Positions 15,516 through 24,460 of a DNA stretch of 44,738 nucleotides are shown one piece after another. Made by a program: the position numbers and the translations under genes. Position 1 is the first letter of the stretch. Each line of letters starts with the position of its first letter. The stretch lies in contig CASDOO010000019.1 of the NCBI GenBank assembly GCA_949282275.1, positions 1 to 44,738 of the forward strand, in the 5' to 3' direction. Source of the DNA: an uncultured Bacillota bacterium. GTDB lineage: Bacteria > Bacillota_I > Bacilli_A > RFN20 > CAG-288. The notes under the pieces are model-generated. The model saw only the letters and a list, made by a program, of their open reading frames with translations, did not search any database and was not told where the DNA came from.

Positions 15516-16673
15516 ATGAAAAAGAAGATCTTCTGTGCCGTTTTCTCCCTTCTTGCCGTTGCCGGTCTTGCTTCCTGTGACAATACCGGAAACTCTGGTT
15601 CCGGCGCCACTGGCGAAATCGACATCGCCCTCATCACCGATTCCGGAAAAGTCAACGATAACTCCTTCAACCAGTTCACCTGGGAAGGCGTCGAGGATTT
15701 CTGCGAGGAAAACAATCTTTCTTGCAACTATTTCGATCCTTCCGAATACACAGATGCCGGTCGTGCCGATGCCATGAGAAGAGCCATCCAACGCGGTGCC
15801 GATGTCCTTGTCCTTCCTGGCTACCTCCATTCCCCTGCCGCCTACACGATAATGAACGAATTCCCGAACGTCGACATCCTTTTCATCGATGGCCAGCCTA
15901 ACGATGCCGATGGCAATATCGTCATGAAGGAGAACGTCAGCTCCACGGTCTACAAGGAATATGAGCCTGGCTATCTTGCCGGCTATGCCGCCGTCAAGGA
16001 AGGCATCCTCAACCTTGGCTTCGCCGGTGGTATCGAAATCCCTGCCGTCCAGAAGTATGGCTTCGGATTCATCTCCGGTGCCCTTGATGCCGCCATTGAG
16101 GATGATGTCAAAGTCACCATGCAGTACACCTATGCCGGCTCCTTCGATCCCAGCCAGGAACTCCGTACCAAGATGGACGGATGGTATACCACCCAGAACG
16201 TCGACTGCATCTTTGCCTGCGGAGGCGGAATCTATTCCTCTATCATGAATGCCGCCCAGGCCGCCAACAAGAAGTGGATCGGTGTCGACGTTGACCAGTA
16301 CGAGCTTGACAAGGAGCACATTGTCACCTCTGCCATGAAGAGCCTCGCCAAGTCCACCCAGGTTTCCCTGAAGGCCTGGCTTGAAAACGACAGATCCTGG
16401 CCGGAAGAATACGCCGGAAAGATCGAGAACGTGGGTGCCAAGGAAGGCCTTATCGGTCTTCCCGAAGAGGGCGCTTCCTGGACGTTCAAGAATTTCACCA
16501 AGGAAGAATACAAGACCATCTATGACAAGCTCGCCGCCGACGACAGCTTCTCCGGCGTTTCCTTCGATGGTGCTTCCACCGTTTCCTTCGATCCCAGGAA
16601 CAGAGATCTCTCCCACATCGACGTCACCTTTGACTCTGCCGTTTCCAACATTCCTACCGGCTTTACCCGCTAA
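15516..16673 (+). CDS. nupN: BMP-family nucleoside-binding lipoprotein
   Basis: 385 residues. The signal ends in lipobox GLASC (about residues 17-21); the mature protein is the extracytoplasmic binding subunit of the ABC transporter that follows. BMP/PnrA features: IALITDSGKVNDNSFNQ (the usual DxGxVNDxSFNQ), DVLVLPGYLH, and GFAGGIEIPAV for the ribose/base pocket. Family members bind purine nucleosides; in Bacillus subtilis NupN serves guanosine uptake. AAGGAGG lies upstream of ATG 15516. First gene after the purine-type riboswitch, which fits feedback control by intracellular purine. Confidence 0.92.
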   Translation: MKKKIFCAVFSLLAVAGLASCDNTGNSGSGATGEIDIALITDSGKVNDNSFNQFTWEGVEDFCEENNLSCNYFDPSEYTDAGRADAMRRAIQRGADVLVLPGYLHSPAAYTIMNEFPNVDILFIDGQPNDADGNIVMKENVSSTVYKEYEPGYLAGYAAVKEGILNLGFAGGIEIPAVQKYGFGFISGALDAAIEDDVKVTMQYTYAGSFDPSQELRTKMDGWYTTQNVDCIFACGGGIYSSIMNAAQAANKKWIGVDVDQYELDKEHIVTSAMKSLAKSTQVSLKAWLENDRSWPEEYAGKIENVGAKEGLIGLPEEGASWTFKNFTKEEYKTIYDKLAADDSFSGVSFDGASTVSFDPRNRDLSHIDVTFDSAVSNIPTGFTR

Positions 16674-16709
16674 TCCGTTTCCCCGGGAAAATAGGATAGG
16701 CTAAATGTT

Positions 16710-16752
16710 AGCACTGGCTTCTTTTTGCTAAAATCGAGGGGCCAGTGCTTTT
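16710..16752 (+). terminator. Intra-operon attenuator
   Basis: AGCACTGGC (16710-16718) pairs perfectly with GCCAGTGCT (16741-16749), followed by a short T run. Located between the binding-protein gene and the ATPase gene, it should let more binding protein be made than transporter, a common ratio in such operons. Confidence 0.65.
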
Positions 16753-16777
16753 ATTGAAAAAGGAAAGGAGGTCCATC

Positions 16778-18364
16778 ATGTCCGAAGAAAAGACGAATTC
16801 GATGGCGCAGGACGATTCCATCGCAGTCGAAATGCGCAACATCACGAAGGTTTTCGGACCCCTGGTTGCCAATGACGACATCAATATCGTCCTGAAAAAG
16901 GGTGAGATTCATGCCATCCTTGGCGAAAACGGGGCCGGAAAGTCGACGCTGATGTCCATCCTCGGCGGTCTCTATCCGCCAACAAGCGGAGAAATCTTCC
17001 TCAAGGGGTCCAATAACCCCATCAAGCTAAAGGACCCGAACGATGCCACGAAACACGGTATTGGCATGGTTCACCAGCATTTCATGCTCGTCGACATCTT
17101 TACCGGTTTCGAGAACATCATTCTTGGGCATGAGACAGCAAACAAGCTCGGTTTCTTGAAGAAGAAGGTAGCCAAGGAAAAGATCGAGAAGCTGATGGAT
17201 ACTTATGGCCTCCATATCGATCTCAACAAGATGACGCGCGACATGTCGGTGGGCATGCAACAGAAGGTCGAGCTCCTCAAGATGCTCTACCGGGATTCGG
17301 AAATCCTCATCTTTGATGAGCCTACCGCCGTCCTGACTGCCCAGGAAATCGAAGAACTCATGAAAATCATCCGGAATCTCCGCAATGAGGGAAAGTCCAT
17401 CCTCTTCATCTCCCACAAACTCAATGAGGTGCGCGAGATTTCCGATAGGGTCAGCATCCTTCGTCGCGGAAAGATCGTGGGAACCTATGAAACCAAGGAC
17501 ACGGACAACGAATTCCTTGCCTCGAAGATGGTCGGGAAATTCGTCTCCTTCACGACGGAAAAGTCTCCTGCGAACCCTGGCAATGTCGTCCTCTCGCTAA
17601 AGGATCTCTGCGTCCGCAAGAGCGATTCGCACAAGCTTGCGGTGGACCACCTCTCCCTGGATGTCCGGGAAGGCGAGATCATCTCGATTCTGGGCGTTGA
17701 CGGAAACGGTCAGGAAGAGCTCGTCAATGCCATCACCGGACTCGGGAAAATCAAAAGCGGAAGCGCAAAGCTCTACGGACAGGAGCTTTCAAAGGCGAGT
17801 ATCCTGAAGCGGAACAAGGCCGGCATCGCCCACATCCCAAGCGACAGGCATCGCCACGGGCTGATCCTCGATTACAACATCATGTATAACACGATGCAGG
17901 AACTCGTCGACCATCCCTACTTCACCAAAGCCGGATTCCTTCGTTCAAAGAACATCAAGGCCTTCTCCGACGAAATCATCAAAAAGTACGATATCCGCTC
18001 CTCCATGGGGCCCTATACGCTGACTAGAAGCATGTCCGGCGGCAACCAGCAGAAGGTCATTGTCGGTCGCGAAATCGAAAGGGACTGCCCCTTCCTCCTT
18101 GCCGTCCAACCGACAAGAGGCCTGGATGTCGGTGCTATCGAGAACATCCACAAAATCATCATCGGCGAGAGGGACAAGGGCAAGGCCATTCTTCTCATCT
18201 CACTCGAAATCGATGAGGTCCTCAATCTTGCCGATACCATCTACACCATCTACGAGGGCAAGATAACAGGACGCTTCGATCCGAAAAAGACGGACTATTC
18301 CGAACTCGGTCTCTATATCACCGGTGCGAAAGTGCAGGATGAATTCAAAAAGGAGGGAAAATAG
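16778..18364 (+). CDS. nupO: Nucleoside ABC transporter ATPase, two NBDs
   Basis: 528 residues from ATG 16778 (AAAGGAGGT five bases upstream; a GTG in frame at 16745 lies in the attenuator stem and is rejected). Two fused nucleotide-binding domains power uptake. NBD1: Walker A GENGAGKS, signature SVGMQQ instead of LSGGQ, Walker B ILIFDEPTAVL, H-loop FISHK. NBD2: degenerate Walker A GVDGNGQEE, canonical signature MSGGNQQK, and QPTRGLDVGA. This asymmetric pair is typical of BMP-linked (YufO-like) sugar/nucleoside ATPases. Cytoplasmic face of the membrane; partners are the next two permeases. Confidence 0.94.
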   Translation: MSEEKTNSMAQDDSIAVEMRNITKVFGPLVANDDINIVLKKGEIHAILGENGAGKSTLMSILGGLYPPTSGEIFLKGSNNPIKLKDPNDATKHGIGMVHQHFMLVDIFTGFENIILGHETANKLGFLKKKVAKEKIEKLMDTYGLHIDLNKMTRDMSVGMQQKVELLKMLYRDSEILIFDEPTAVLTAQEIEELMKIIRNLRNEGKSILFISHKLNEVREISDRVSILRRGKIVGTYETKDTDNEFLASKMVGKFVSFTTEKSPANPGNVVLSLKDLCVRKSDSHKLAVDHLSLDVREGEIISILGVDGNGQEELVNAITGLGKIKSGSAKLYGQELSKASILKRNKAGIAHIPSDRHRHGLILDYNIMYNTMQELVDHPYFTKAGFLRSKNIKAFSDEIIKKYDIRSSMGPYTLTRSMSGGNQQKVIVGREIERDCPFLLAVQPTRGLDVGAIENIHKIIIGERDKGKAILLISLEIDEVLNLADTIYTIYEGKITGRFDPKKTDYSELGLYITGAKVQDEFKKEGK

Positions 18365-18365
18365 G

Positions 18366-19724
18366 ATGAAGACCAATCTGAACGATGCCATCAACAAACC
18401 CTTCACCTACCTTTCCGGACGCGAATGGAAGGACAAGAGACCCCTTAGCAAGTGGGAACTCCGCGCCCAGCCTTCCTATCGTCTTCTGACAAACAAGCTT
18501 TCCCTCCCAAAAGGGGCCAATTACGCCACGGAGAAAAGGGAAAGACGCGTTTTCGCCTTCAAGTACAACGCCTCCGTCATTTCCGCCGCCATTCTTGCCA
18601 TCGTCATTGGCCTCCTTCTTGGCGTCGTCCTTCTTTTGACGATGCCCGACCGCATCGGCGAGGGTCTTTCCGGCTTCTTCTACGCCATCTTCCCCCAAGC
18701 AGCACCGATTCCCATCTACGACCAAGTCATCAGTTACCAAATATTCTATAAGGCCGGCCCACTTCTCTTCTGTGCCCTCTCGGTCGGTTTCTGTTACAAG
18801 TGTGGTCTTTTCAATATCGGTGGTTCCGGCCAATTTACCCTTGGTGGAATGGTTGCCTTGGTATTTGCCATCTTCTTCCATACGCATTGGCTTGTCGGAT
18901 TGCTTCTCGGTATCGTCTTCGGTATGCTTGTCGGCGTCATCCCGGGCCTTCTCAAAGCCTTCTTCAACATCAACGAGGTCATCACGTCGATCATGCTCAA
19001 CTGGATAACGCTCTTCATCTGCAACGTCCTTTTCTACAACGTCCCTGGCGTCCAGAACTCGACGGGAGAACAGTCGATCAATCTAGCCACCCTTTCCAAG
19101 GAATACCCAAATCTCATGATTCCTCGCTTCGACGATTCCGGCTATCTTAACATCACCATCGTCGTCGGCATCGTTATCGCCATCATCCTTGCCATCGTCC
19201 TCTTCAAGACCTCCTTCGGTTACAAGCTCCGCGCCGTCGGCTTCAATCGCGATGGGGCGCGCTGTGCCGGCATTTCCGACAAGAAAAACATTATTCTTTC
19301 CTTCCTCGTCGCCGGCGGACTTTGCGGCCTTGGCGGTGCCTTCTTCTATCTTCTTGGTCCGGATACTTATCTGCCAAGCGTCTCGGAAGTCGCAAGCCAG
19401 GGCTTCGATGCCATCCCGATTGCCCTTCTTGCCAACAACAATCCCATCGGAATCATTTTCACGACGCTCTTCATTTCCATGCTCCAGGTCGGTGGTCAAG
19501 GTCTCCAACCCAACTACAACAAGGAATTTATCGACATCGTCATCGCCATCATCCTCTATGTCTCCGGCTTTGCCGCACTCATCCAGAACGTCTTCCTCCG
19601 ACAGAGAAGGATCAAGCCCAAGAAGTCAAAAGCTTTGAAGGAGGATCTCGTCCTTCCGGAATCCAGCGTCAAGACAACACCGGAAAGCATCGCCTTGGAA
19701 GGAGGTAAGGAAAATGTCCGTTGA
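18366..19724 (+). CDS. nupP: Nucleoside ABC transporter permease
   Basis: 452 residues from ATG 18366, with AGGAGGG upstream. BPD_transp_2-type permease with about nine membrane segments after an unusually long cytoplasmic N-terminus (about residues 1-70, basic). The conserved region CGLFNIGGSGQFTLGG and the later GFNRDGARCAGIS, the coupling-helix region, match NupP/YufP permeases. Starts one base after the ATPase stop; its last 11 bases overlap the next permease gene. Confidence 0.92.
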   Translation: MKTNLNDAINKPFTYLSGREWKDKRPLSKWELRAQPSYRLLTNKLSLPKGANYATEKRERRVFAFKYNASVISAAILAIVIGLLLGVVLLLTMPDRIGEGLSGFFYAIFPQAAPIPIYDQVISYQIFYKAGPLLFCALSVGFCYKCGLFNIGGSGQFTLGGMVALVFAIFFHTHWLVGLLLGIVFGMLVGVIPGLLKAFFNINEVITSIMLNWITLFICNVLFYNVPGVQNSTGEQSINLATLSKEYPNLMIPRFDDSGYLNITIVVGIVIAIILAIVLFKTSFGYKLRAVGFNRDGARCAGISDKKNIILSFLVAGGLCGLGGAFFYLLGPDTYLPSVSEVASQGFDAIPIALLANNNPIGIIFTTLFISMLQVGGQGLQPNYNKEFIDIVIAIILYVSGFAALIQNVFLRQRRIKPKKSKALKEDLVLPESSVKTTPESIALEGGKENVR

Positions 19725-20754
19725 CATCATGAACATATTGAATACGACCAGCGGCGTCCTCGTCGCACTCGTTCTCGTTGCCCTTCCGCTCATCATTGTC
19801 GCCTATGCCGGCATGACCTCCGAACGTTCCGGTATCATCAACCTCGGTCTCGAAGGCATGATGGTCCTTGGCGCCTTCACCGGATTCGCCATGCTGAAGG
19901 TCTTCGATCAATCCGGTTTCGGTGCCTCCCAACCACTCCTTGCCACGCTTGTTGCCGCCTTGGTCAGCATGGTTGCCGGTTTCATCGTCTCTCTTCTCCT
20001 CTCCTTTGCTGCCATCAAGCTCAAGGCAAACCAGGTCATCATCGGAACCGCCATCAATATCATGGCCCCGGCCCTTCTCATCCTCATAGCCTGGGCCCTC
20101 TGGGGAAACGGCGGCGAGAAGATCGCCACCCCGAGCTGGATTCTGCTCTTCCACGACAACCTCATGGATGCCTCGGCCCTTCCTGCCACGCCTTCGACCA
20201 TGGACTACATCGGTTACTTCTTCAATCGCCTCTTCTTCTCCAACTTCATCATCACGACACCTCTCATCATCCTCATCGCCATTGCCCTTGCCATCTTCCT
20301 CTACCGGACGAAGACCGGCCTTCGCCTTCGTGCCTGCGGCGAAAATCCCCAGGCTGCCGATAGCGTCGGCATCAACGTCTACAGGATGCGTTTCCTTGGG
20401 ACGTCGCTCTCTGGTGCCCTTGCCGGAATCGGAGGCTTTGCCATTTGTCTCTATATCGGCTTCAACGGAACGGTCGTTGGCTTCGGCTTCCTGGCCCTGG
20501 CGGTCATGATCTTCGGAAACTGGAAGCCCGTCCCGATTGTCTTCGCCGGTATTGTTTTCGCCCTCTTCCGCGTCATTGCCGTCATGCCCGGCATCCTGCC
20601 CGATATCGTCATCAACGGAAAGCCACTCTCAAACGGCAACCAGATTTATTACTGCATACCCTACTTGGTCACTTTGATCATTCTCATCTTTGCTTCGAAG
20701 CGTAGCCGTGCCCCGAAAGCCGAAGGTATCCCCTACGACAAGGGCGCCCGCTGA
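19714..20754 (+). CDS. nupQ: Nucleoside ABC transporter permease, second subunit
   Basis: 346 residues, about nine membrane segments. Family motifs: TSERSGIINLGLEGMM, LKANQVIIGTAIN, and RACGENPQAADSVGINV, the region that contacts the ATPase. Translation starts inside the end of the previous gene with GGAAGGAGG upstream, so the two permeases are coupled and form the heterodimeric channel. Confidence 0.93.
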   Translation: MSVDIMNILNTTSGVLVALVLVALPLIIVAYAGMTSERSGIINLGLEGMMVLGAFTGFAMLKVFDQSGFGASQPLLATLVAALVSMVAGFIVSLLLSFAAIKLKANQVIIGTAINIMAPALLILIAWALWGNGGEKIATPSWILLFHDNLMDASALPATPSTMDYIGYFFNRLFFSNFIITTPLIILIAIALAIFLYRTKTGLRLRACGENPQAADSVGINVYRMRFLGTSLSGALAGIGGFAICLYIGFNGTVVGFGFLALAVMIFGNWKPVPIVFAGIVFALFRVIAVMPGILPDIVINGKPLSNGNQIYYCIPYLVTLIILIFASKRSRAPKAEGIPYDKGAR

Positions 20755-20780
20755 TACCATCCTGAAAGGAAATTCTTATC

Positions 20781-21974
20781 ATGAAAGTCAATGTCTATCC
20801 GATTGTCTCTTCCCTCCACAACCAGAGAATCATCGACGAGATGAACGTCATGCTCAAGCCGCTTTCGGAGAAAGGCGTCGTCTTCTCCTTCGTCGAAAGT
20901 CCCAAGGATCTCTATGACGATTGCGACCTTTCCCTTGTCCTCGTCCAGTCCGGTGGTTCGGAGAACCTTTTCCTGAAGGCCTTCGGCGATCTCAAGGAAC
21001 CCTATTACCTCCTCACCTATGGCGCCAACAATTCCCTTGCCGCCTCTTTGGAAATCCTGTCCTTCCTTGTCCGCCACGGACTCAAGGGCGAAGTCCTCCA
21101 CGGCAGCGAGGACTATCTCCTTTCCCGTTTCGAGGAACTTGCCGGAAAGAAGGGGAAAAAGGAAGCAAAATATCGTCTTGGCGTCCTGGGCCATCCTTCC
21201 GACTGGCTCATCGCCTCGGATGTCGATTACGACAAGGCCCGGGAACTTTTCGACGTCGAGCTTGTCGACCTTCCCATTTCGGAAGTCGCCGACCTCTACG
21301 AAAAGGAACCGGAGCAGCTTGATGAAAGCCTGAACGTCTCTTCCTTCGACAGAAGGGAACTCGTCAAGGCATACCGTCTCTACAAGGCGCTTGAGAAAAT
21401 CGTTTCCATTCATCGCCTTGACGGCTTCACAATCCGCTGCTTCGATCTCCTCGGCAGCCTAAAGACCACCGCCTGCCTTGCCCTTGCCCTCTTCAATTCC
21501 AGGAACGACTGCCTTGGCACCTGCGAAGGCGACATCCCTTCCATGCTTTCCATGTTCGTTTCCAAGTACGTCCTCAAGACGGAATCCTTCCAGTGCAACC
21601 CGAGCCGCATCGACGTCGAGAGGAACAAGATCGTCCTTGCCCACTGCACCCTTCCCCTCTCCATGTGCGAAAGCTATGTCTTCGACACGCACTTCGAGTC
21701 GGGGATCGGCGTTGGCATCCACGGCGAGATAAAGGAAGGCGATGTCACCCTCTTCCGCATCGATTCCGCCCTTGCCGAGTTCTTCGTCGAGGAAGGAACG
21801 CTCGAGAAGGACCTCTACGAGAAGCATCTCTGCCGCACGCAGATTGTCCTATCCCTTCCCCGTCTCGACACGATCCTGACCCATCCCCTTGGAAACCACG
21901 AGATCGTCATCAAGGGACACAGGGCAAAGGAAATCGTCGACTATTTCACGGCCAAGGGTCTTAGGCGAATCTAG
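20781..21974 (+). CDS. L-fucose/L-arabinose isomerase-like protein of unknown substrate
   Basis: 397 residues. The overall plan is that of fucose-isomerase-like proteins: two alpha/beta domains and a C-terminal beta part. Best evidence is CLGTCEGDIPSMLSMF (about 250-265), matching the C-E-G-D metal-binding segment, plus the closing HPLGNHEIVIKG, where isomerases place a second metal His. Full FucI is longer (about 590 residues), so this is the shorter paralogous group. Starts 26 bases after nupQ, before the operon terminator, so it is co-regulated by the riboswitch. A link to the pentose part of imported nucleosides is speculation. Confidence 0.7.
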   Translation: MKVNVYPIVSSLHNQRIIDEMNVMLKPLSEKGVVFSFVESPKDLYDDCDLSLVLVQSGGSENLFLKAFGDLKEPYYLLTYGANNSLAASLEILSFLVRHGLKGEVLHGSEDYLLSRFEELAGKKGKKEAKYRLGVLGHPSDWLIASDVDYDKARELFDVELVDLPISEVADLYEKEPEQLDESLNVSSFDRRELVKAYRLYKALEKIVSIHRLDGFTIRCFDLLGSLKTTACLALALFNSRNDCLGTCEGDIPSMLSMFVSKYVLKTESFQCNPSRIDVERNKIVLAHCTLPLSMCESYVFDTHFESGIGVGIHGEIKEGDVTLFRIDSALAEFFVEEGTLEKDLYEKHLCRTQIVLSLPRLDTILTHPLGNHEIVIKGHRAKEIVDYFTAKGLRRI

Positions 21975-21998
21975 GAAGGCATCTTCCACTGACAGAAG

Positions 21999-22038
21999 AA
22001 AAGGGTGTCTTGAACACTATTGTTCGGACACCCTTTTT
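21999..22038 (+). terminator. Terminator of the nucleoside operon
   Basis: AAAAGGGTGTC (21999-22009) pairs with GACACCCTTTT (22027-22037); an inner GAACA/TGTTC stem extends it; T run at the end. Confidence 0.92.
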
Positions 22039-22346
22039 GCTTTCTGAGTCCTTCCTTTTCCGGTAAAGATCTGCCTGGCATAAGATTCCTCTCTCTAAGG
22101 CAAGAGAGAAATGAAGGCCGGAATTTCCTTAAGATGTGATTATCAAGACTCTTATCAATACACCATTCTGAGGTTATCCAATATCGAGTTTATACACCAA
22201 ACCGAGGTTATTGTTTCCCAATAATGCTAAATAAGCTAAATTTATTGTACAGTTTTTAAGACTCTTGAATGTCGAATATCTTCCATCCGATTTCCCGAAT
22301 CGCCTTCCGCGGCAAGAACCCCGTCCGTTTCGCCCCAATATAGGTC
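22039..22346. other. Intergenic region, nothing recognised
   Basis: About 300 bases, AT-richer in its middle. It holds a CTCTCT/AGAGAG mini-hairpin near 22090-22108 and two GAGGTTAT copies near 22170 and 22203. No credible reading frame or RNA found. It may be a decayed remnant. Confidence 0.45.
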
Positions 22347-23720
22347 CTACTTGACGAGCCTTCTTATCTCCTTGAGGATATCCTTGTGATAGGGCCTGTT
22401 GAGTTCGAGGACAATCTCGTCGTCTTCGACCCAATTGAGGACAAGCTTCTGTCCTTTGTAGTCGAGACGGTACTTCCGCTTGTACTTGACCGGTCCGATG
22501 AAGAAGCCAGCGGCAAGGAAATCCCGCAGGCACTGGTTCTCGTCCTCCCAGACCTTCTGAAATTCCCCTTCCCGGACAAGGACGTTGATGGGACGGATGA
22601 CCTTGCCGTCCTTTCTCAGCTTCGCCTTGCCCTTGTGGACGAGGGAGGAGGGAAGATAGCTCTTGCCGTTGTCGTCCGAGACGCTTCTTAGGCGCAGGAC
22701 GTTGCTGATCAGGGAATCCGTCTTCTCGCCCGGACAAGTGAAATAGGTATCCTTCTGATAGGCAAGGCTTTCCACCTTCGAGAGCGAAAGAAGCTTCTTG
22801 GCCTTCCTGGGATCCTGGATGACGATTTCCTCCTTGGTCGTGTAGAGGTCTCCGGCACGGATCTCGGAGAAGGCCATGTCGTTGTAGAGGAGGATGTCGC
22901 TATCCAGCCGGGACGGGAAGATCGTCTCCTGGTAGGACTTGAGGATCGATGTGAAATAGAGCTTGGTCGTGAAGGCACTGCTTGCCGAGGAGATCTTCGC
23001 ATCGCGGATGATGCGGCGCAAAAAGAGGGACTTGGCATTGCCGGCGATGAAGTCCTTGATGACGTTCCTGGCCTTGCAGAATTCCTTCAGGACCGTCTTG
23101 TCGAGGGCGTAAATGCCTTCCACGATGATGCAGTCATAGTCCTTTCCGTCGATATAGGTGTCGGAAGGGACGCGTTCGGAAATGACCTTGGAATAGTCCT
23201 TTGCCCGTATCCGCCTGTCCTGGCAGAGCTTCTTGATGTCCTGGCAGGCTTCCTTGAGGTCATAGACGCTCGTCTCGTCGAAATTGAGCTTCTTCCATTC
23301 CTGGTAAAGACCCTCGATGAAGGTCTTCATGTCCTTTTCCGGAACGAGGCCCTGAAGCGCTTCTTCGATCTTAAGGAGAACGGGACGGGAATACTTGGCG
23401 TCGAAGGGGACGTCATAGATGATTTCCTTGATCTTCCTGTGGATGGCCTTCATGTTCTTCAGGGAATCGTGGAAGTAATTGAGATTGACCTTATTGGATA
23501 TGATTGCCGAAAGGCCAACGTTGTACTTGTCCAGGGAGATGGTGACGGCGTTGTGGCCATTGTGCTTGAGCATGGTGGCAAGATAGTCGGCGCAGAAGGA
23601 CTTTCCCGAGGAGGAGGCCCCGGCGATGAGGACGATGGCCTTCTTCTCCTTTTCGAGGACCTCCTCGATCAGGTCGAGGTTGCAATAGCCCCATTTGTCG
23701 ACGTGATGGATCGTGATCAT
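22347..23720 (-). CDS. Uridine-kinase-like P-loop protein with extra C-terminal domain
   Basis: 457 residues. The N-terminal 250 residues are a phosphoribulokinase/uridine kinase fold: Walker A GASSSGKS (34-41), ISLDKYNVG with the usual phosphoacceptor-side Asp, DYDCIIVEGIYAL (Walker-B-like), and LFLRRIIRDA for the lid. Canonical Udk is about 210 residues. The last about 170 residues include RAGDLYTTKEEIVIQ and GPVKYKRKYRLDYKGQKLVL, a beta-rich, basic segment that could be a CYTH/tunnel-type domain, as in known kinase-CYTH fusions; this is inference. GGAGG precedes ATG. Third gene of the DJ-1, CvpA, kinase operon, one base after the cvpA-like stop. Confidence 0.78.
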   Translation of the reverse strand: MITIHHVDKWGYCNLDLIEEVLEKEKKAIVLIAGASSSGKSFCADYLATMLKHNGHNAVTISLDKYNVGLSAIISNKVNLNYFHDSLKNMKAIHRKIKEIIYDVPFDAKYSRPVLLKIEEALQGLVPEKDMKTFIEGLYQEWKKLNFDETSVYDLKEACQDIKKLCQDRRIRAKDYSKVISERVPSDTYIDGKDYDCIIVEGIYALDKTVLKEFCKARNVIKDFIAGNAKSLFLRRIIRDAKISSASSAFTTKLYFTSILKSYQETIFPSRLDSDILLYNDMAFSEIRAGDLYTTKEEIVIQDPRKAKKLLSLSKVESLAYQKDTYFTCPGEKTDSLISNVLRLRSVSDDNGKSYLPSSLVHKGKAKLRKDGKVIRPINVLVREGEFQKVWEDENQCLRDFLAAGFFIGPVKYKRKYRLDYKGQKLVLNWVEDDEIVLELNRPYHKDILKEIRRLVK

Positions 23721-23721
23721 C

Positions 23722-24459
23722 CTAGCCTCCTATCTGGCTGATCCAGCCCAAGAGCGCATTGGCCGTGTCATAGAAAAGCCTTCCCAAGGAGAAGGAGCCC
23801 GTGCCAAGGCCGAGGTCGTTGAAAAGCCAATCGTGGAGGACGAAGTTTTCCGCGCGGATGAGAAGCTGGTCGACGAAGACGACGATGGCCATGAGAACGA
23901 GGATGTGGACGCTGGCGAAGAAGACGCGCTTCACCATGCCAAGGATGCGGCCTACGATTCCCTTTCCGTCCTCGCCAAGGATTGGTTCGGCGATGATGCG
24001 GAAGAGGAGGTTGAGGATAATCGTGAAGAGGATGAGGAAGAGAACGAAGAGGACAAGGATCAGGGTATAGTAGCTGAAGGAACTTGCCATGGCGGTGCGG
24101 ACGTCCGCGGAAACGTCAAAGGCGCCGGAGATAAAGAAACCCCGGAAGAAGACAGGGAAATGCATCTCGGCGAATCCTTGCGAAAGAAGGTCATACTGGG
24201 CTTCGGCGGAAAGATTGACAAGACTTTCGGAAAAGACGCCTTCCATCGGGATGCTGTCGATATAGAGACCGGAAAGCCATTCCCCGCCAATGGGCGTGGA
24301 CATCAGGCCCCTGGCAATGGGAATGCCGACGAAGTAACTGGCGGCAATGGCAAAGAGAAAGGCGAAAAGCTTGAGGGAGGATTTCCCAAAGCCCTTGATG
24401 AAGCCAAAGAGGGCCGCAAGGCCAAGAAGGACCAGGATGACGATATCGATGATCGGCAT
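23722..24459 (-). CDS. CvpA family membrane protein
   Basis: 245 residues. The CvpA family is known from colicin V production and from cell-envelope stress, but its biochemical role is unclear. Seen: N-terminal DIVILVLLGLAALFGFIKGF, a classic CvpA start with a Gly-rich helix; further membrane segments at about 30-52, 128-158 and 175-200; and an extracytoplasmic loop of about 70 residues. It begins one base after the DJ-1 stop, so translation is coupled. Confidence 0.82.
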   Translation of the reverse strand: MPIIDIVILVLLGLAALFGFIKGFGKSSLKLFAFLFAIAASYFVGIPIARGLMSTPIGGEWLSGLYIDSIPMEGVFSESLVNLSAEAQYDLLSQGFAEMHFPVFFRGFFISGAFDVSADVRTAMASSFSYYTLILVLFVLFLILFTIILNLLFRIIAEPILGEDGKGIVGRILGMVKRVFFASVHILVLMAIVVFVDQLLIRAENFVLHDWLFNDLGLGTGSFSLGRLFYDTANALLGWISQIGG

Positions 24460-24460
24460 G

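Noticed and set aside
22174..22346. Possible transposase or coding remnant on the - strand before the kinase stop
   Set aside because: Only a vague hydrophobic stretch; no known element and no terminal repeats found.
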